Positions 1-6,914 of a stretch of DNA of 8,998 bases are shown here, in pieces. Both the position numbers and the translations under genes were made by a program. The notes beneath the pieces are model-generated. The model did no database searches and was not told the origin of the DNA. It saw only the letters and a list, made by a program, of their open reading frames with translations. Numbering within the stretch: position 1 is the stretch's first letter; every line of letters begins with the position of its first letter. Source of the stretch: Gammaproteobacteria bacterium (lineage in GTDB: Bacteria; Pseudomonadota; Gammaproteobacteria; Pseudomonadales; Oleiphilaceae); contig JAJUGC010000065.1 of assembly GCA_029268325.1 (NCBI GenBank), positions 1 to 8,998 on the forward strand, written 5' to 3'.

Positions 1-118
1 CATTGCCAAGCAGCTGGGCTTGCCGATCCGTTTTATCGGGGTGGGCGAGCAGATCGACGACCTGCGGCCCTTCAATGCTGAAGAGTTTATTGATGCCCTG
101 TTTGCACCCAGTCGGTAA
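1..118 (+). CDS. ftsY: Signal recognition particle receptor FtsY, C-terminal end (partial)
   Basis: These are the last 38 codons and the TAA stop of a gene that begins before the window; the first whole codon starts at base 2. The peptide contains GVGEQIDDLRPF followed by NAEEFIDALF, the characteristic end of the FtsY GTPase (NG) domain. FtsY is the membrane-associated GTPase that docks SRP-ribosome complexes so that inner-membrane proteins can be inserted. The call is supported by its neighbours, because ftsY-ftsE-ftsX-rpoH is a conserved order in gammaproteobacteria. No terminator is visible in the 87 bp before ftsE, so the genes are probably co-transcribed. The catalytic GTPase motifs G1-G4 lie outside the window and cannot be checked. 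Confidence 0.93.
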   Translation, partial: IAKQLGLPIRFIGVGEQIDDLRPFNAEEFIDALFAPSR

Positions 119-205
119 TGACAGGATCCTCGGGAAAAGGCCGGCTTGCCTTTGAGGTGGGCCTGAACGCCGAACCCCATTTCGCCATAACCGAGACCGG
201 CTCCC

Positions 206-877
206 ATGATTGTGCTTGAAAACGTCAGCAAGCGGTATCCCGGCGGGTTTGAGGCTCTCAAACAGGTGAGCTTGCATATCGCCCGTGGTGAAATGGCGTT
301 TTTGACCGGGCATTCGGGAGCCGGCAAAAGCACCCTGATGAAGCTGATCATGCTGATGGAACGCCCCAGCCAGGGGCAGGTGATTGTCGGCGGTCAGAAC
401 CTCAATCGTATCCCCAAGCGGCAGATTCCTTACTACCGGCGCCATGTGGGCGTGGTCTTTCAGAACCACCATTTGCTATTTGACCGGACTGTGTTCGACA
501 ACGTGGCCTTGCCCTTGGCCATTGCCGGGGTATCCCCCCGGGATATTGGCCGCCGGGTTCGGGCGGCGCTGGACAAGGTGGGGCTGCTGAACAAGGAGCG
601 GCTCAATCCGGTGGCCCTTTCCGGTGGTGAGCAGCAGCGGGTGGGAATTGCCCGGGCCATAGTCAACAAGCCGCCTCTGCTGCTGGCGGATGAGCCCACC
701 GGGAACCTGGACCCGGAATTGGCCGCAGAGATCATGAAGCTGTTTGAACAGCTCAACCAGGTCGGCGTGACCATGCTGATCGCCAGCCACGATTTGGCCC
801 TGATTTCCCATATGCGCCATCGGATGATCCGTCTGGAGCAGGGGCGTTTGCTGTCGGGAGGCCATCATGCGGCCTGA
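206..877 (+). CDS. ftsE: Cell division ATP-binding protein FtsE
   Basis: FtsE is the cytoplasmic ATPase of the FtsEX complex, an ABC-type system that regulates peptidoglycan hydrolases at the septum rather than transporting a solute. The 223-residue protein has the full ABC set: Walker A GHSGAGKST at residues 35-43 (Lys41), Q-loop Gln86, signature LSGGEQQ at 138-144, Walker B LLLADEP at 158-164 with catalytic Glu163, and H-loop His195. Length matches the family, about 222 residues. The ATG at 206 is the only reasonable start because an in-frame TAA lies at 188-190. No good Shine-Dalgarno precedes it, which suggests coupling to translation from upstream. It overlaps ftsX by 11 bases, consistent with 1:1 synthesis of the two subunits. 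Confidence 0.97.
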   Translation: MIVLENVSKRYPGGFEALKQVSLHIARGEMAFLTGHSGAGKSTLMKLIMLMERPSQGQVIVGGQNLNRIPKRQIPYYRRHVGVVFQNHHLLFDRTVFDNVALPLAIAGVSPRDIGRRVRAALDKVGLLNKERLNPVALSGGEQQRVGIARAIVNKPPLLLADEPTGNLDPELAAEIMKLFEQLNQVGVTMLIASHDLALISHMRHRMIRLEQGRLLSGGHHAA

Positions 878-1889
878 GCGTCAGGGAGCGTCTCCGGTAA
901 AGCGGGCGAAACGGCCAAGGCGAGCAGCCGAGCCGGCCCCGTCCGGTGCAACCGCCGGGGTGGAGCTGGCGGCCGTCCAAACCTATCTTGATCACCATCG
1001 CCGGGTTGCCCGGGACAGCTTGCTGCGTTTGCTACGCGCCCCCCTGGCCAGCCTCCTGACCTGGGCGGTCATCGCCATTGCGCTGGCTCTGCCCGCGGCG
1101 CTGTTTTTGATGTTGTCCAATGTGGAGCAAGTGAGCCAGAGCTGGACCAGCTCACCGCGCATTACCCTGTACCTGGAGTTGCAGGTGGGGGCGGACCAGG
1201 CCCGCCAGATGCAGGAGATGATCCGCAACAAGCCCCAGGTGGACGCGGTGGATTACATTAGCCCCGAGCAGGCCCTGGAGGAATTCAAGGCATTTTCTGG
1301 ACTGGGTGAGGCGATCGACTATCTGGGGGAAAACCCCTTGCCGCCCGTGTTGGTCGTTACGCCGGCGGCGGGATTGGAATCGGCAGCCCAGATGGAAGCT
1401 TTGCAGCGGGAACTGGCGGCACTGCCGGGAGTGACCCAGGTGCAGCTGGACATGGAGTGGGTAGAGCGGCTGTATAGCCTGATGGAGCTGGTTCGCCGGG
1501 GGATTTTGGCGCTGGGTGGGTTGTTGGCGGTGGCGGTGTTGCTGGTGATTGGCAATACCATCCGCCTGGCTATTGAAAGCCGCCGTGAAGAGATCGTGGT
1601 GATCAAGCTGGTGGGCGGCACCGACAGCTTTGTCCGCCGCCCTTTCCTCTATACCGGGGTCTGGTATGGTTTGGGCGGGGCGATCCTGGCCTGGCTGCTG
1701 GTGTTTTTCTGGTTGTTGTGGCTGGCGGGGCCGGTTGAGGAATTGGCCCGGCTCTATGCCCTGGATTTTCAATTGGCGGGCTTGGGAGTAGAGTCTACAC
1801 TTACCCTGCTGGGCACTGGTATGCTGCTTGGATGGTGTGGCGCCCGACTGGCAGTACAGCGCCATTTGGATGAGATTGAACCCCAGTAA
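867..1889 (+). CDS. ftsX: Cell division protein FtsX, membrane subunit of FtsEX
   Basis: FtsX is the inner-membrane partner of FtsE; ATP hydrolysis by FtsE is passed through FtsX to periplasmic activators of septal amidases. The 340-residue protein shows the family topology: a basic cytoplasmic N-terminus (Arg/Lys-rich residues 2-19), TM1 about 61-84, a periplasmic domain about 85-207, and three closing TM segments about 211-235, 260-287 and 308-330. The sequence just after TM2 (ESRREEIVVIKLVGG, 237-251) is the conserved cytoplasmic loop of FtsX proteins. The start at 867 has a good ribosome-binding site, GGGAGG at 856-861, five bases upstream and inside the end of ftsE, so ftsE and ftsX are translationally linked. 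The N-terminal tail is moderately long and proline/alanine-rich. No transcription terminator follows. Confidence 0.96.
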   Translation: MRPERQGASPVKRAKRPRRAAEPAPSGATAGVELAAVQTYLDHHRRVARDSLLRLLRAPLASLLTWAVIAIALALPAALFLMLSNVEQVSQSWTSSPRITLYLELQVGADQARQMQEMIRNKPQVDAVDYISPEQALEEFKAFSGLGEAIDYLGENPLPPVLVVTPAAGLESAAQMEALQRELAALPGVTQVQLDMEWVERLYSLMELVRRGILALGGLLAVAVLLVIGNTIRLAIESRREEIVVIKLVGGTDSFVRRPFLYTGVWYGLGGAILAWLLVFFWLLWLAGPVEELARLYALDFQLAGLGVESTLTLLGTGMLLGWCGARLAVQRHLDEIEPQ

Positions 1890-1897
1890 AAACCCCC

Positions 1898-1925
1898 TTG
1901 AAATTTTTCTCGGGATCACCATGAT
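1898..1925 (+). promoter_or_regulatory. Possible sigma-70 promoter upstream of rpoH
   Basis: TTGAAA at 1898-1903 (five of six matches to the -35 consensus) is followed after 16 bases by CATGAT at 1920-1925 (four of six matches to the -10). It begins just nine bases after the ftsX stop codon and would give a leader of about 110 bases before rpoH. Housekeeping promoters in this position are known for rpoH in other gammaproteobacteria. The match is ordinary, so this is only a candidate. Confidence 0.35.
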
Positions 1926-1980
1926 TGGGGATCTAATTTCATTTTGTAACTGCCTTTTGGGGCAGAACGAATTAGAGTGA

Positions 1981-2008
1981 GGAACTTTTTTCTAACCGAA
2001 CGGTCTGA
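1981..2008 (+). promoter_or_regulatory. Sigma-E (RpoE/AlgU) promoter of rpoH
   Basis: GGAACTT at 1981-1987 and TCTGA at 2004-2008 are separated by exactly 16 bases. This matches the consensus recognised by the extracytoplasmic sigma factor RpoE/AlgU in both halves. Transcription would start near 2013-2016, giving a leader of about 30 bases. Family knowledge: rpoH is a known sigma-E target in Escherichia coli (promoter P3) and an AlgU target in Pseudomonas aeruginosa. It lets periplasmic or envelope stress raise the level of the cytoplasmic heat-shock sigma factor. A small perfect inverted repeat (CTGCC/GGCAG, 1950-1965) lies 15 bases upstream. Confidence 0.88.
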
Positions 2009-2043
2009 TTCGTTAACAAAATAGTTGTTCTATTGGAGAAAAC

Positions 2044-2904
2044 ATGAGCATGGGCAAAAGCTTACGGCCAGTTGAATTAATGGCGCCGGGTGCCAATCTG
2101 GAGTCGTATATTCAAGCGGTTAACAGCATCGCCATCTTAAGCGCGGATGAGGAGCGTGAGCTGGCAGAGCGCCTGTACCGCTTCGGCGACCTGGAAGCAG
2201 CCCGTCGCTTAGTCATGTCTCATTTGCGGTTTGTCGTTCACATTGCCCGGAGCTACTCCGGCTATGGTTTGCCCCAAGCTGATCTGATCCAGGAAGGTAA
2301 TGTCGGCCTGATGAAGGCCGTGAAACGCTTTAACCCTGATTTTGGTGTGCGCCTGGTGTCCTTTGCGGTGCACTGGATCAAAGCGGAAATTCATGAATTC
2401 ATTCTGCGCAACTGGCGGATCGTCAAGGTGGCCACCACCAAGGCGCAACGCAAGCTGTTTTTCAATCTGCGCAGTGCCAAGAAACGTTTAGCCTGGCTGA
2501 CCAATGACGAGGTCAATGCCGTAGCTGCGGATTTGGGGGTCGAGCCCCGCGTGGTGCGGGAGATGGAAGGCCGCCTCAGCGCCCAGGATACGGCGTTCGA
2601 TGCCGGTGTGGACGAGGATGATGACACGGCCTATCAGGCACCGGCCTACTATTTGGAAGACCGCCGGTATGACCCTGCCACCCAACTGGAGAAGGCCGAC
2701 TGGTCGGAGGACTCCAATGCCCGTCTGCATCAGGCACTGGATGCCCTGGACGAGCGCAGCAAGGATATCCTGGCGCGGCGCTGGCTGACGGAGAACAAGG
2801 CAACCCTGCATGAGCTGGCAGACCAGTACAAGGTGTCGGCGGAACGTATCCGCCAATTGGAAAAGAACGCCATGAAGAAGGTTCGAACCATGATGGAAGC
2901 CTGA
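2044..2904 (+). CDS. rpoH: RNA polymerase sigma-32 factor RpoH (heat shock)
   Basis: RpoH directs RNA polymerase to heat-shock promoters such as those of chaperone and protease genes. The 286-residue protein has sigma region 2 at about 54-130, including [17 protein letters not shown] and [18 protein letters not shown]. The diagnostic RpoH box [15 protein letters not shown] at 135-149 separates sigma-32 from other sigma-70 family members. The region 4.2 helix-turn-helix is at about 253-281 ([20 protein letters not shown]). An acidic linker (DEDDD near 190-194) lies between regions 2 and 4. The ATG at 2044 has GGAG at 2035-2038, five bases upstream; a second in-frame ATG lies at 2050. Regulation probably includes the sigma-E promoter just upstream. 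Family knowledge also gives translational thermosensing and rapid turnover by FtsH. It is set off downstream by a strong terminator. Confidence 0.98.
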   Translation: MSMGKSLRPVELMAPGANLESYIQAVNSIAILSADEERELAERLYRFGDLEAARRLVMSHLRFVVHIARSYSGYGLPQADLIQEGNVGLMKAVKRFNPDFGVRLVSFAVHWIKAEIHEFILRNWRIVKVATTKAQRKLFFNLRSAKKRLAWLTNDEVNAVAADLGVEPRVVREMEGRLSAQDTAFDAGVDEDDDTAYQAPAYYLEDRRYDPATQLEKADWSEDSNARLHQALDALDERSKDILARRWLTENKATLHELADQYKVSAERIRQLEKNAMKKVRTMMEA

Positions 2905-2922
2905 GAGCCGGCTTCGAACCTT
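2878..2922 (+). repeat. Inverted repeat spanning the rpoH stop codon
   Basis: AAGGTTCGAA at 2878-2887 is the exact reverse complement of TTCGAACCTT at 2913-2922. The arms enclose 25 bases that include the rpoH stop at 2902-2904. In RNA this would form a ten-base-pair hairpin over the end of the coding region, just ahead of the terminator. The core is the palindrome TTCGAA, so the sequence occurs as a near-copy in both orientations. Confidence 0.6.
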
Positions 2923-2928
2923 TCCATG

Positions 2929-2953
2929 AAACCGCCTGCGGGCGGTTTTTTTT
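2929..2953 (+). terminator. Intrinsic terminator after rpoH
   Basis: AAACCGCC (2929-2936), loop TGCG, then GGCGGTTT (2941-2948), running into an uninterrupted tract of eight T at 2946-2953. This is a classic Rho-independent terminator 24 bases after the rpoH stop. It separates the division/heat-shock cluster from the metabolic genes that follow. Confidence 0.95.
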
Positions 2954-3007
2954 CGCCTGCTATCGGGCTAATCTCGGCTCACTGGTTTTAATGAAGGTAT
3001 TGAGGGC

Positions 3008-3922
3008 ATGACAAACGCTTCCTTGCATATTGCTTTTTTGGGGATCGGCCTGATGGGACGTCCCATGACGGAAAATCTGCTGAAGGCGGGCTTCTCCATG
3101 AGCCTGTGGAACCGCACCCGAGCCAAGCTGGAAGGGTTCGAGGGACGAGCCCGGCTGGCACAGACGCCGGCTGAGGCGGTGCGGGAGGCGGACGTGGTGA
3201 TCTGCATGCTGGAAAATGGCCCGGTGGTGGATGAGGTCCTTCGCCACCAGGGAGTCGTGGAGGCTTGTAAGCCCGGTGCCTTGGTAATTGATATGAGCTC
3301 CATTCCGCCGCAAACGGCCCGGGAGCATGCCGCTGCCCTGGCGGCCCGTAACGTTGGCCATCTGGATGCGCCGGTATCTGGTGGTACCCTGGGGGCGCAA
3401 CAGGCCAACCTGTCCATTATGGTGGGCGGCAAGCGGGAAGATTACGAGCGTGCCCAGCCGGTGTTCCAGGCCTTGGGGCGGACCACCTATATCGGCCCCC
3501 ATGGGGCCGGCCAACTGGCGAAACTGGCGAACCAAGCCATCGTCGGCATTACCATTGGTGCCGTATCCGAGGCCCTGCTGCTGGCAGCCCAGGGTGGTGC
3601 CGATCCGGCGGCGGTACGGGAGGCCTTACTGGGTGGTTTTGCTTCCAGCCGCATTCTGGAGTTGCACGGCCAGCGCATGATTGATCGCAATTTCGTGCCC
3701 GGTGCCCGATCGCGGGTGCAACTGAAGGACTTGCGGATGATCCTCGATGAAGCACGGGCAGAGAATCTGACCCTGCCCCTGACCCAGCGGGTCTACGACG
3801 AATACCTGGGCCTGATCGCCGCAGGCCATGACGGGGTAGACCACAGTGGCTTGCTGCTGCAGCTGGAGCGGCTGAATAATACCCGACTGAATGACAAGCC
3901 GGATCAGCTTGCCGACGAGTAG
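3008..3922 (+). CDS. glxR: Tartronate semialdehyde reductase-like NAD(P)-dependent dehydrogenase
   Basis: This is a beta-hydroxyacid dehydrogenase (HIBADH family) of 304 residues. It most likely reduces tartronate semialdehyde (2-hydroxy-3-oxopropanoate) to D-glycerate in glyoxylate metabolism. Visible motifs are the Rossmann glycine motif FLGIGLMGRPM at 10-20, the substrate-binding DAPVSGG at 120-126, the catalytic lysine Lys172 in GAGQLAKLANQ, and KDLRM at 240-244. The Asn-Arg-Thr run at 35-37 after the second beta strand hints at NADPH use. A Shine-Dalgarno GAAGG sits at 2993-2997. The adjacent hydroxypyruvate isomerase favours the tartronate semialdehyde assignment over 3-hydroxyisobutyrate dehydrogenase or a succinic semialdehyde reductase. 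The family itself is certain, while the exact substrate rests mainly on context. I see no convincing promoter in the 54 bp after the rpoH terminator. Confidence 0.85.
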   Translation: MTNASLHIAFLGIGLMGRPMTENLLKAGFSMSLWNRTRAKLEGFEGRARLAQTPAEAVREADVVICMLENGPVVDEVLRHQGVVEACKPGALVIDMSSIPPQTAREHAAALAARNVGHLDAPVSGGTLGAQQANLSIMVGGKREDYERAQPVFQALGRTTYIGPHGAGQLAKLANQAIVGITIGAVSEALLLAAQGGADPAAVREALLGGFASSRILELHGQRMIDRNFVPGARSRVQLKDLRMILDEARAENLTLPLTQRVYDEYLGLIAAGHDGVDHSGLLLQLERLNNTRLNDKPDQLADE

Positions 3923-3982
3923 CAAGCTGTCCCCCCATAATCCGGCTGAAGACCGACTCCTTATCGTTATCGGACAAGCGTA

Positions 3983-4780
3983 ATGCCAAGATTTGCTGCC
4001 AACCTGACCATGTTGTTCAACGAAGTGCCCTTTCTGGATCGCTTTGAAAAAGCGGCCCAGGCCGGTTTCCGGGGGGTGGAATACCTGTTCCCCTATGCCT
4101 GGGACAAACAGGAACTGCGGGCACGGCTGGACGAATGGGGTCTGGTCCAGGTGCTCCATAATATGCCTCCGGGCGATTGGGACGCGGGGGAGCGGGGCAT
4201 TGCCTGCCATCCCGACCGGGTGGAGGAATTCAAGCGCGGTGTGGAACAGGCTGGCGAGTACGCCTTGGCGCTAGGTTGCCGCCAGGTTAATTGCCTGGCG
4301 GGGCTGGCTCCGGCGGGATACGAGCCGGGCCAGTTACGCGATACCCTGATCAGTAACCTTGAGTATGCCACTGCCCAGTTGAAACCCCTGGGGATCCGGG
4401 TGCTGGTGGAGGCCATCAACAGCCGCTGGGATATGCCCGGATTCTTCCTGGATTCCACCGCCAAGGCCTTGGAGATCATCGCGGCGGTAGGTTCGGATAA
4501 TCTCGGTTATCAGTATGATGTGTACCATATGCAGATCATGGAAGGAGATTTGGCACGAACCTTGGAGCAACATCTGGGGATGATTGGCCACATTCAAATT
4601 GCTGATAATCCGGGGCGCCATGAGCCGGGAACCGGCGAGATCAACTTCGATTATTTATTCCAACATCTGGATCGGATCGGCTATCAGGGCTGGGTTAGCT
4701 GTGAGTACCGGCCTGCCGGGGACACGGAGTCCGGTCTGGGATGGTTCAAGGCGTTGCGAGAGAGAGGTCTGGCCCGGTAG
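3983..4780 (+). CDS. hyi: Hydroxypyruvate isomerase (TIM-barrel, xylose isomerase-like)
   Basis: Hyi interconverts hydroxypyruvate and tartronate semialdehyde in the cytoplasm, feeding glyoxylate-derived carbon to glycerate. The 265-residue protein matches the family (about 258 residues) along its length. It starts PRFAANLTMLF and carries HNMPPGDWDAGERGIAC at 59-75, the metal-site and catalytic region around Glu143 (LVEAIN) and Asp179 (QYDVYHMQ), His203/Gln205 in GHIQIADNPGRHEPGTGEIN, and Glu241 (CEYRP). Glu143 and Glu241 are in the positions of the acid/base pair of the E. coli enzyme. The start is 60 bp after glxR with only a weak ribosome-binding site, so the two probably form an operon. 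The third usual member, glyoxylate carboligase (gcl), is absent here. A related sugar-phosphate epimerase/isomerase function is possible but less likely. Confidence 0.92.
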   Translation: MPRFAANLTMLFNEVPFLDRFEKAAQAGFRGVEYLFPYAWDKQELRARLDEWGLVQVLHNMPPGDWDAGERGIACHPDRVEEFKRGVEQAGEYALALGCRQVNCLAGLAPAGYEPGQLRDTLISNLEYATAQLKPLGIRVLVEAINSRWDMPGFFLDSTAKALEIIAAVGSDNLGYQYDVYHMQIMEGDLARTLEQHLGMIGHIQIADNPGRHEPGTGEINFDYLFQHLDRIGYQGWVSCEYRPAGDTESGLGWFKALRERGLAR

Positions 4781-4798
4781 CTTTCCGCCATGGAAACA

Positions 4799-4819
4799 GC
4801 TGTTGCCTGCAGCAACTGC
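4799..4819 (+). repeat. Hairpin between hyi and the response regulator
   Basis: GTTGC (4802-4806) and GCAAC (4812-4816) form a perfect five-base stem around CTGCA. The stem is extended beyond one T-T mismatch by GC/GC (4799-4800 and 4818-4819). No T tract follows, so it does not look like an intrinsic terminator. It could stabilise or attenuate a transcript running from hyi into the two-component genes, or be chance. Confidence 0.4.
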
Positions 4820-4857
4820 GCAACGGATTGCTCAGTAACAACAAGAGGAGTGAAAGC

Positions 4858-5538
4858 ATGCGGATTCTCGTTGTCGAAGATGATCACGAGGTCGCAGAGT
4901 ACCTCAAAAACGGCTTGGAAGAGAGCGGCTATAAGGTTGATTGCGCCGCCAACGGGCATGATGGCCTGTATATGGCCACCGGCGAAAACTATGACTTGTT
5001 GATTGTGGACCGAATGCTGCCCGGCTTGGATGGCCTGGCCCTGATCAAGGCCTTGCGGGCGGCTGGCCGGCAGGTACCGGTGTTGGTGCTCAGTGCCCTG
5101 GGTGAAGTGGACGATCGGGTGCAAGGGCTGCGGGCCGGTAGTGACGATTACCTGACCAAGCCGTTTTCCTTTAGTGAGCTGCTGGCCCGAATCGAAGCGC
5201 TGCTGCGCCGGGGCTCGATTGGTAGCGATGTGGTCACGGAGCTGAAAGTGGCGGATCTGGAGATGGATCTGCTATCCCGGACGGTGCATCGGGCCGGTCA
5301 GGAAATCGACCTGCAACCCCGGGAATTTCGCCTGCTGGAATACTTTATGCGACATGCCGGCCAGGTGCTGACCCGAACCATGCTGCTGGAAAAGGTCTGG
5401 GATTATCATTTTGACCCCCAAACCAACGTGATTGACGTGCATGTCAGCCGGCTGCGGGCCAAGATCGACAAGAACTTCGATAAGCCCCTGATCCATACCG
5501 TTCGTGGGGCCGGGTACATTCTACGTGAAGCTGACTAA
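4858..5538 (+). CDS. OmpR/PhoB-family response regulator
   Basis: This is a DNA-binding response regulator of 226 residues, the output half of a two-component system. The receiver domain (about 1-118) has the acidic pair Asp8-Asp9, the phosphorylated Asp51 in VDRMLPG, Ser79 and Lys101 (TKPF). The winged-helix DNA-binding domain follows at about 127-224, ending in VIDVHVSRLRAKID and IHTVRGAGYILR, typical of the CusR/QseB-like branch. The start at 4858 is chosen because RILVVEDD begins directly after it and AGAGGAG lies at 4844-4850, seven bases upstream. The same frame stays open back to 4741, but that extension runs into hyi and has no family support. Its target genes are not evident; the nearest candidates are its own operon and the glxR-hyi pair upstream. 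Confidence 0.95.
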   Translation: MRILVVEDDHEVAEYLKNGLEESGYKVDCAANGHDGLYMATGENYDLLIVDRMLPGLDGLALIKALRAAGRQVPVLVLSALGEVDDRVQGLRAGSDDYLTKPFSFSELLARIEALLRRGSIGSDVVTELKVADLEMDLLSRTVHRAGQEIDLQPREFRLLEYFMRHAGQVLTRTMLLEKVWDYHFDPQTNVIDVHVSRLRAKIDKNFDKPLIHTVRGAGYILREAD

Positions 5539-6898
5539 ACTACTGCGCACGTCCACCTTCCAGCTGGCGCTGGTCTACATGACGCTGTTCGCCACCTCGG
5601 TGTTTATCCTGCTGGGCTTTATCTACTGGGCCACGGCAGGCTATATGGCCCGCCAGACCGATGAAACCATCGAGGCGGAGATCCAGGGACTGGCCGAACA
5701 ATACCAGCGCCAGGGACTGGAAGGCTTGATCAGCGTGATTCAGGAGCGAACCGCCAAGAATATGGACGGCAGCTCCGTGTATCTGTTCACCTCCCAGGAC
5801 GGCCAATACCTAGCCGGCAACCTGCTGGCCTGGCCGGAGGCGGAAATCAACGAAGGCTGGATCAACTTCCACTTGGATGAGCGGGTGGCCAAGCCCCGCA
5901 GTGGCGACCTCCACCTGGTCCGGGGGCGGGTGTTCCGTACCGAAGGGGGCATGCGCCTCCTGGTTGGGCGTGATGTCCATAACCTGATGGAAGTGCAGGA
6001 GTTGGTGTCCCGGGCACTGACCTGGGGTATGGGGGTGACCGTGGCCTTGGCGTTTGCGGGCGGGCTCTTTATGAGCCGCAGTACCTTGCGGCGCATCGAG
6101 TCCATCAACCAAACCAGCCGTGAAATCATGAAAGGCGACCTGTCCCGGCGGATTCCCACCCGGGGCAGTGGCGATGACTTCGACCAGTTGGCCGAAAACC
6201 TGAACGCCATGCTGGAGCAGATCGAGGTCTTGATGGAAGGGGTGCGGCATGTTTCCAACAATATCGCCCATGACCTGCGCACGCCCCTGACTCGCCTGCG
6301 GAATCGCCTGGAGAACATGCAAAGCCACACCCATGATCCAGTCCAGGCCCAGGAGTCCATCTCCCAGGCATTGCTGGAGGCAGACCGAATCCTGCAGACG
6401 TTCAACGCCTTGCTGCGCATTTCCCGCATCGAGTCCGGCGGCTTCCAGCGCCCCAACCAGAAGGTTTCCCTTAAGGAACTGGTGGCCGATGCCGTGGAGC
6501 TTTACGAGGCCCTGGCCCAGGACAAAGAGCAGACCTTCGAGGCCGATTTGCACAGCGATGTGGAAATCCTCGGCGACCGGGACCTGCTATTTCAGGCCCT
6601 GGCGAACCTGCTGGATAACGCCATCAAGTACACCCCTGAGCGGGGCCATATCAAGGTTTGGCTGGAGCGGGGCGCCAAGGCGCGCCTGGTGGTAAGCGAT
6701 AGTGGTGTCGGGGTGCCCAGTGCGGAACGGGATAAGGTGTTTGAGCGTTTCTATCGGGTGGATAAGGACCGCAGTACCCTGGGTAACGGTCTGGGGCTGA
6801 GCCTGGTCAAGGCCGTAGTCGAGCTGCACCGGGGCCGGATCTGGCTGGAAGATAACGACCCCGGGTTAAGGGTGGTGCTGGAACTACCCTATGCCTAG
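5525..6898 (+). CDS. HAMP-domain sensor histidine kinase
   Basis: This is the inner-membrane sensor partner of the response regulator it overlaps by 14 bases. In the 457-residue form it has TM1 about 12-38, a periplasmic sensing domain of about 125 residues (39-163), TM2 about 164-184, HAMP about 185-237, and the phospho-acceptor His249 in NNIAHDLRTPLTRLR. The ATPase domain has the N box NLLDNAIKYTP (361-371), the G1 box DSGVGVP (392-398), an F-box FERFYRVDKD, and the G2 box GNGLGLSLV (420-428). The start is a GTG at 5525; another GTG at 5504 adds seven residues. The first ATG falls inside TM1, so a GTG start is required. The periplasmic domain carries no motif I can tie to a ligand. There are no cysteines or Met-rich clusters that would point to copper or silver sensing. 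Confidence 0.94.
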   Translation: MKLTKLLRTSTFQLALVYMTLFATSVFILLGFIYWATAGYMARQTDETIEAEIQGLAEQYQRQGLEGLISVIQERTAKNMDGSSVYLFTSQDGQYLAGNLLAWPEAEINEGWINFHLDERVAKPRSGDLHLVRGRVFRTEGGMRLLVGRDVHNLMEVQELVSRALTWGMGVTVALAFAGGLFMSRSTLRRIESINQTSREIMKGDLSRRIPTRGSGDDFDQLAENLNAMLEQIEVLMEGVRHVSNNIAHDLRTPLTRLRNRLENMQSHTHDPVQAQESISQALLEADRILQTFNALLRISRIESGGFQRPNQKVSLKELVADAVELYEALAQDKEQTFEADLHSDVEILGDRDLLFQALANLLDNAIKYTPERGHIKVWLERGAKARLVVSDSGVGVPSAERDKVFERFYRVDKDRSTLGNGLGLSLVKAVVELHRGRIWLEDNDPGLRVVLELPYA

Positions 6899-6914
6899 CC
6901 GCTATTTCAAGCAC

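Noticed and set aside
1152..1922. Long minus-strand open frame of 256 codons opposite ftsX
   Set aside because: It is a shadow of ftsX. The protein is rich in His, Gln and Pro with no domain logic, and the plus-strand gene is certain.
4741..4857. Upstream extension of the response regulator (39 extra residues)
   Set aside because: It overlaps hyi, and its residues do not resemble receiver domains. The ATG at 4858 has a good ribosome-binding site and begins exactly at the conserved RILVVEDD.
5740..6553. Two overlapping minus-strand frames of 238 and 247 codons opposite the histidine kinase
   Set aside because: Both are antisense shadows of the kinase, whose H, N, G1 and G2 boxes are all present on the plus strand.
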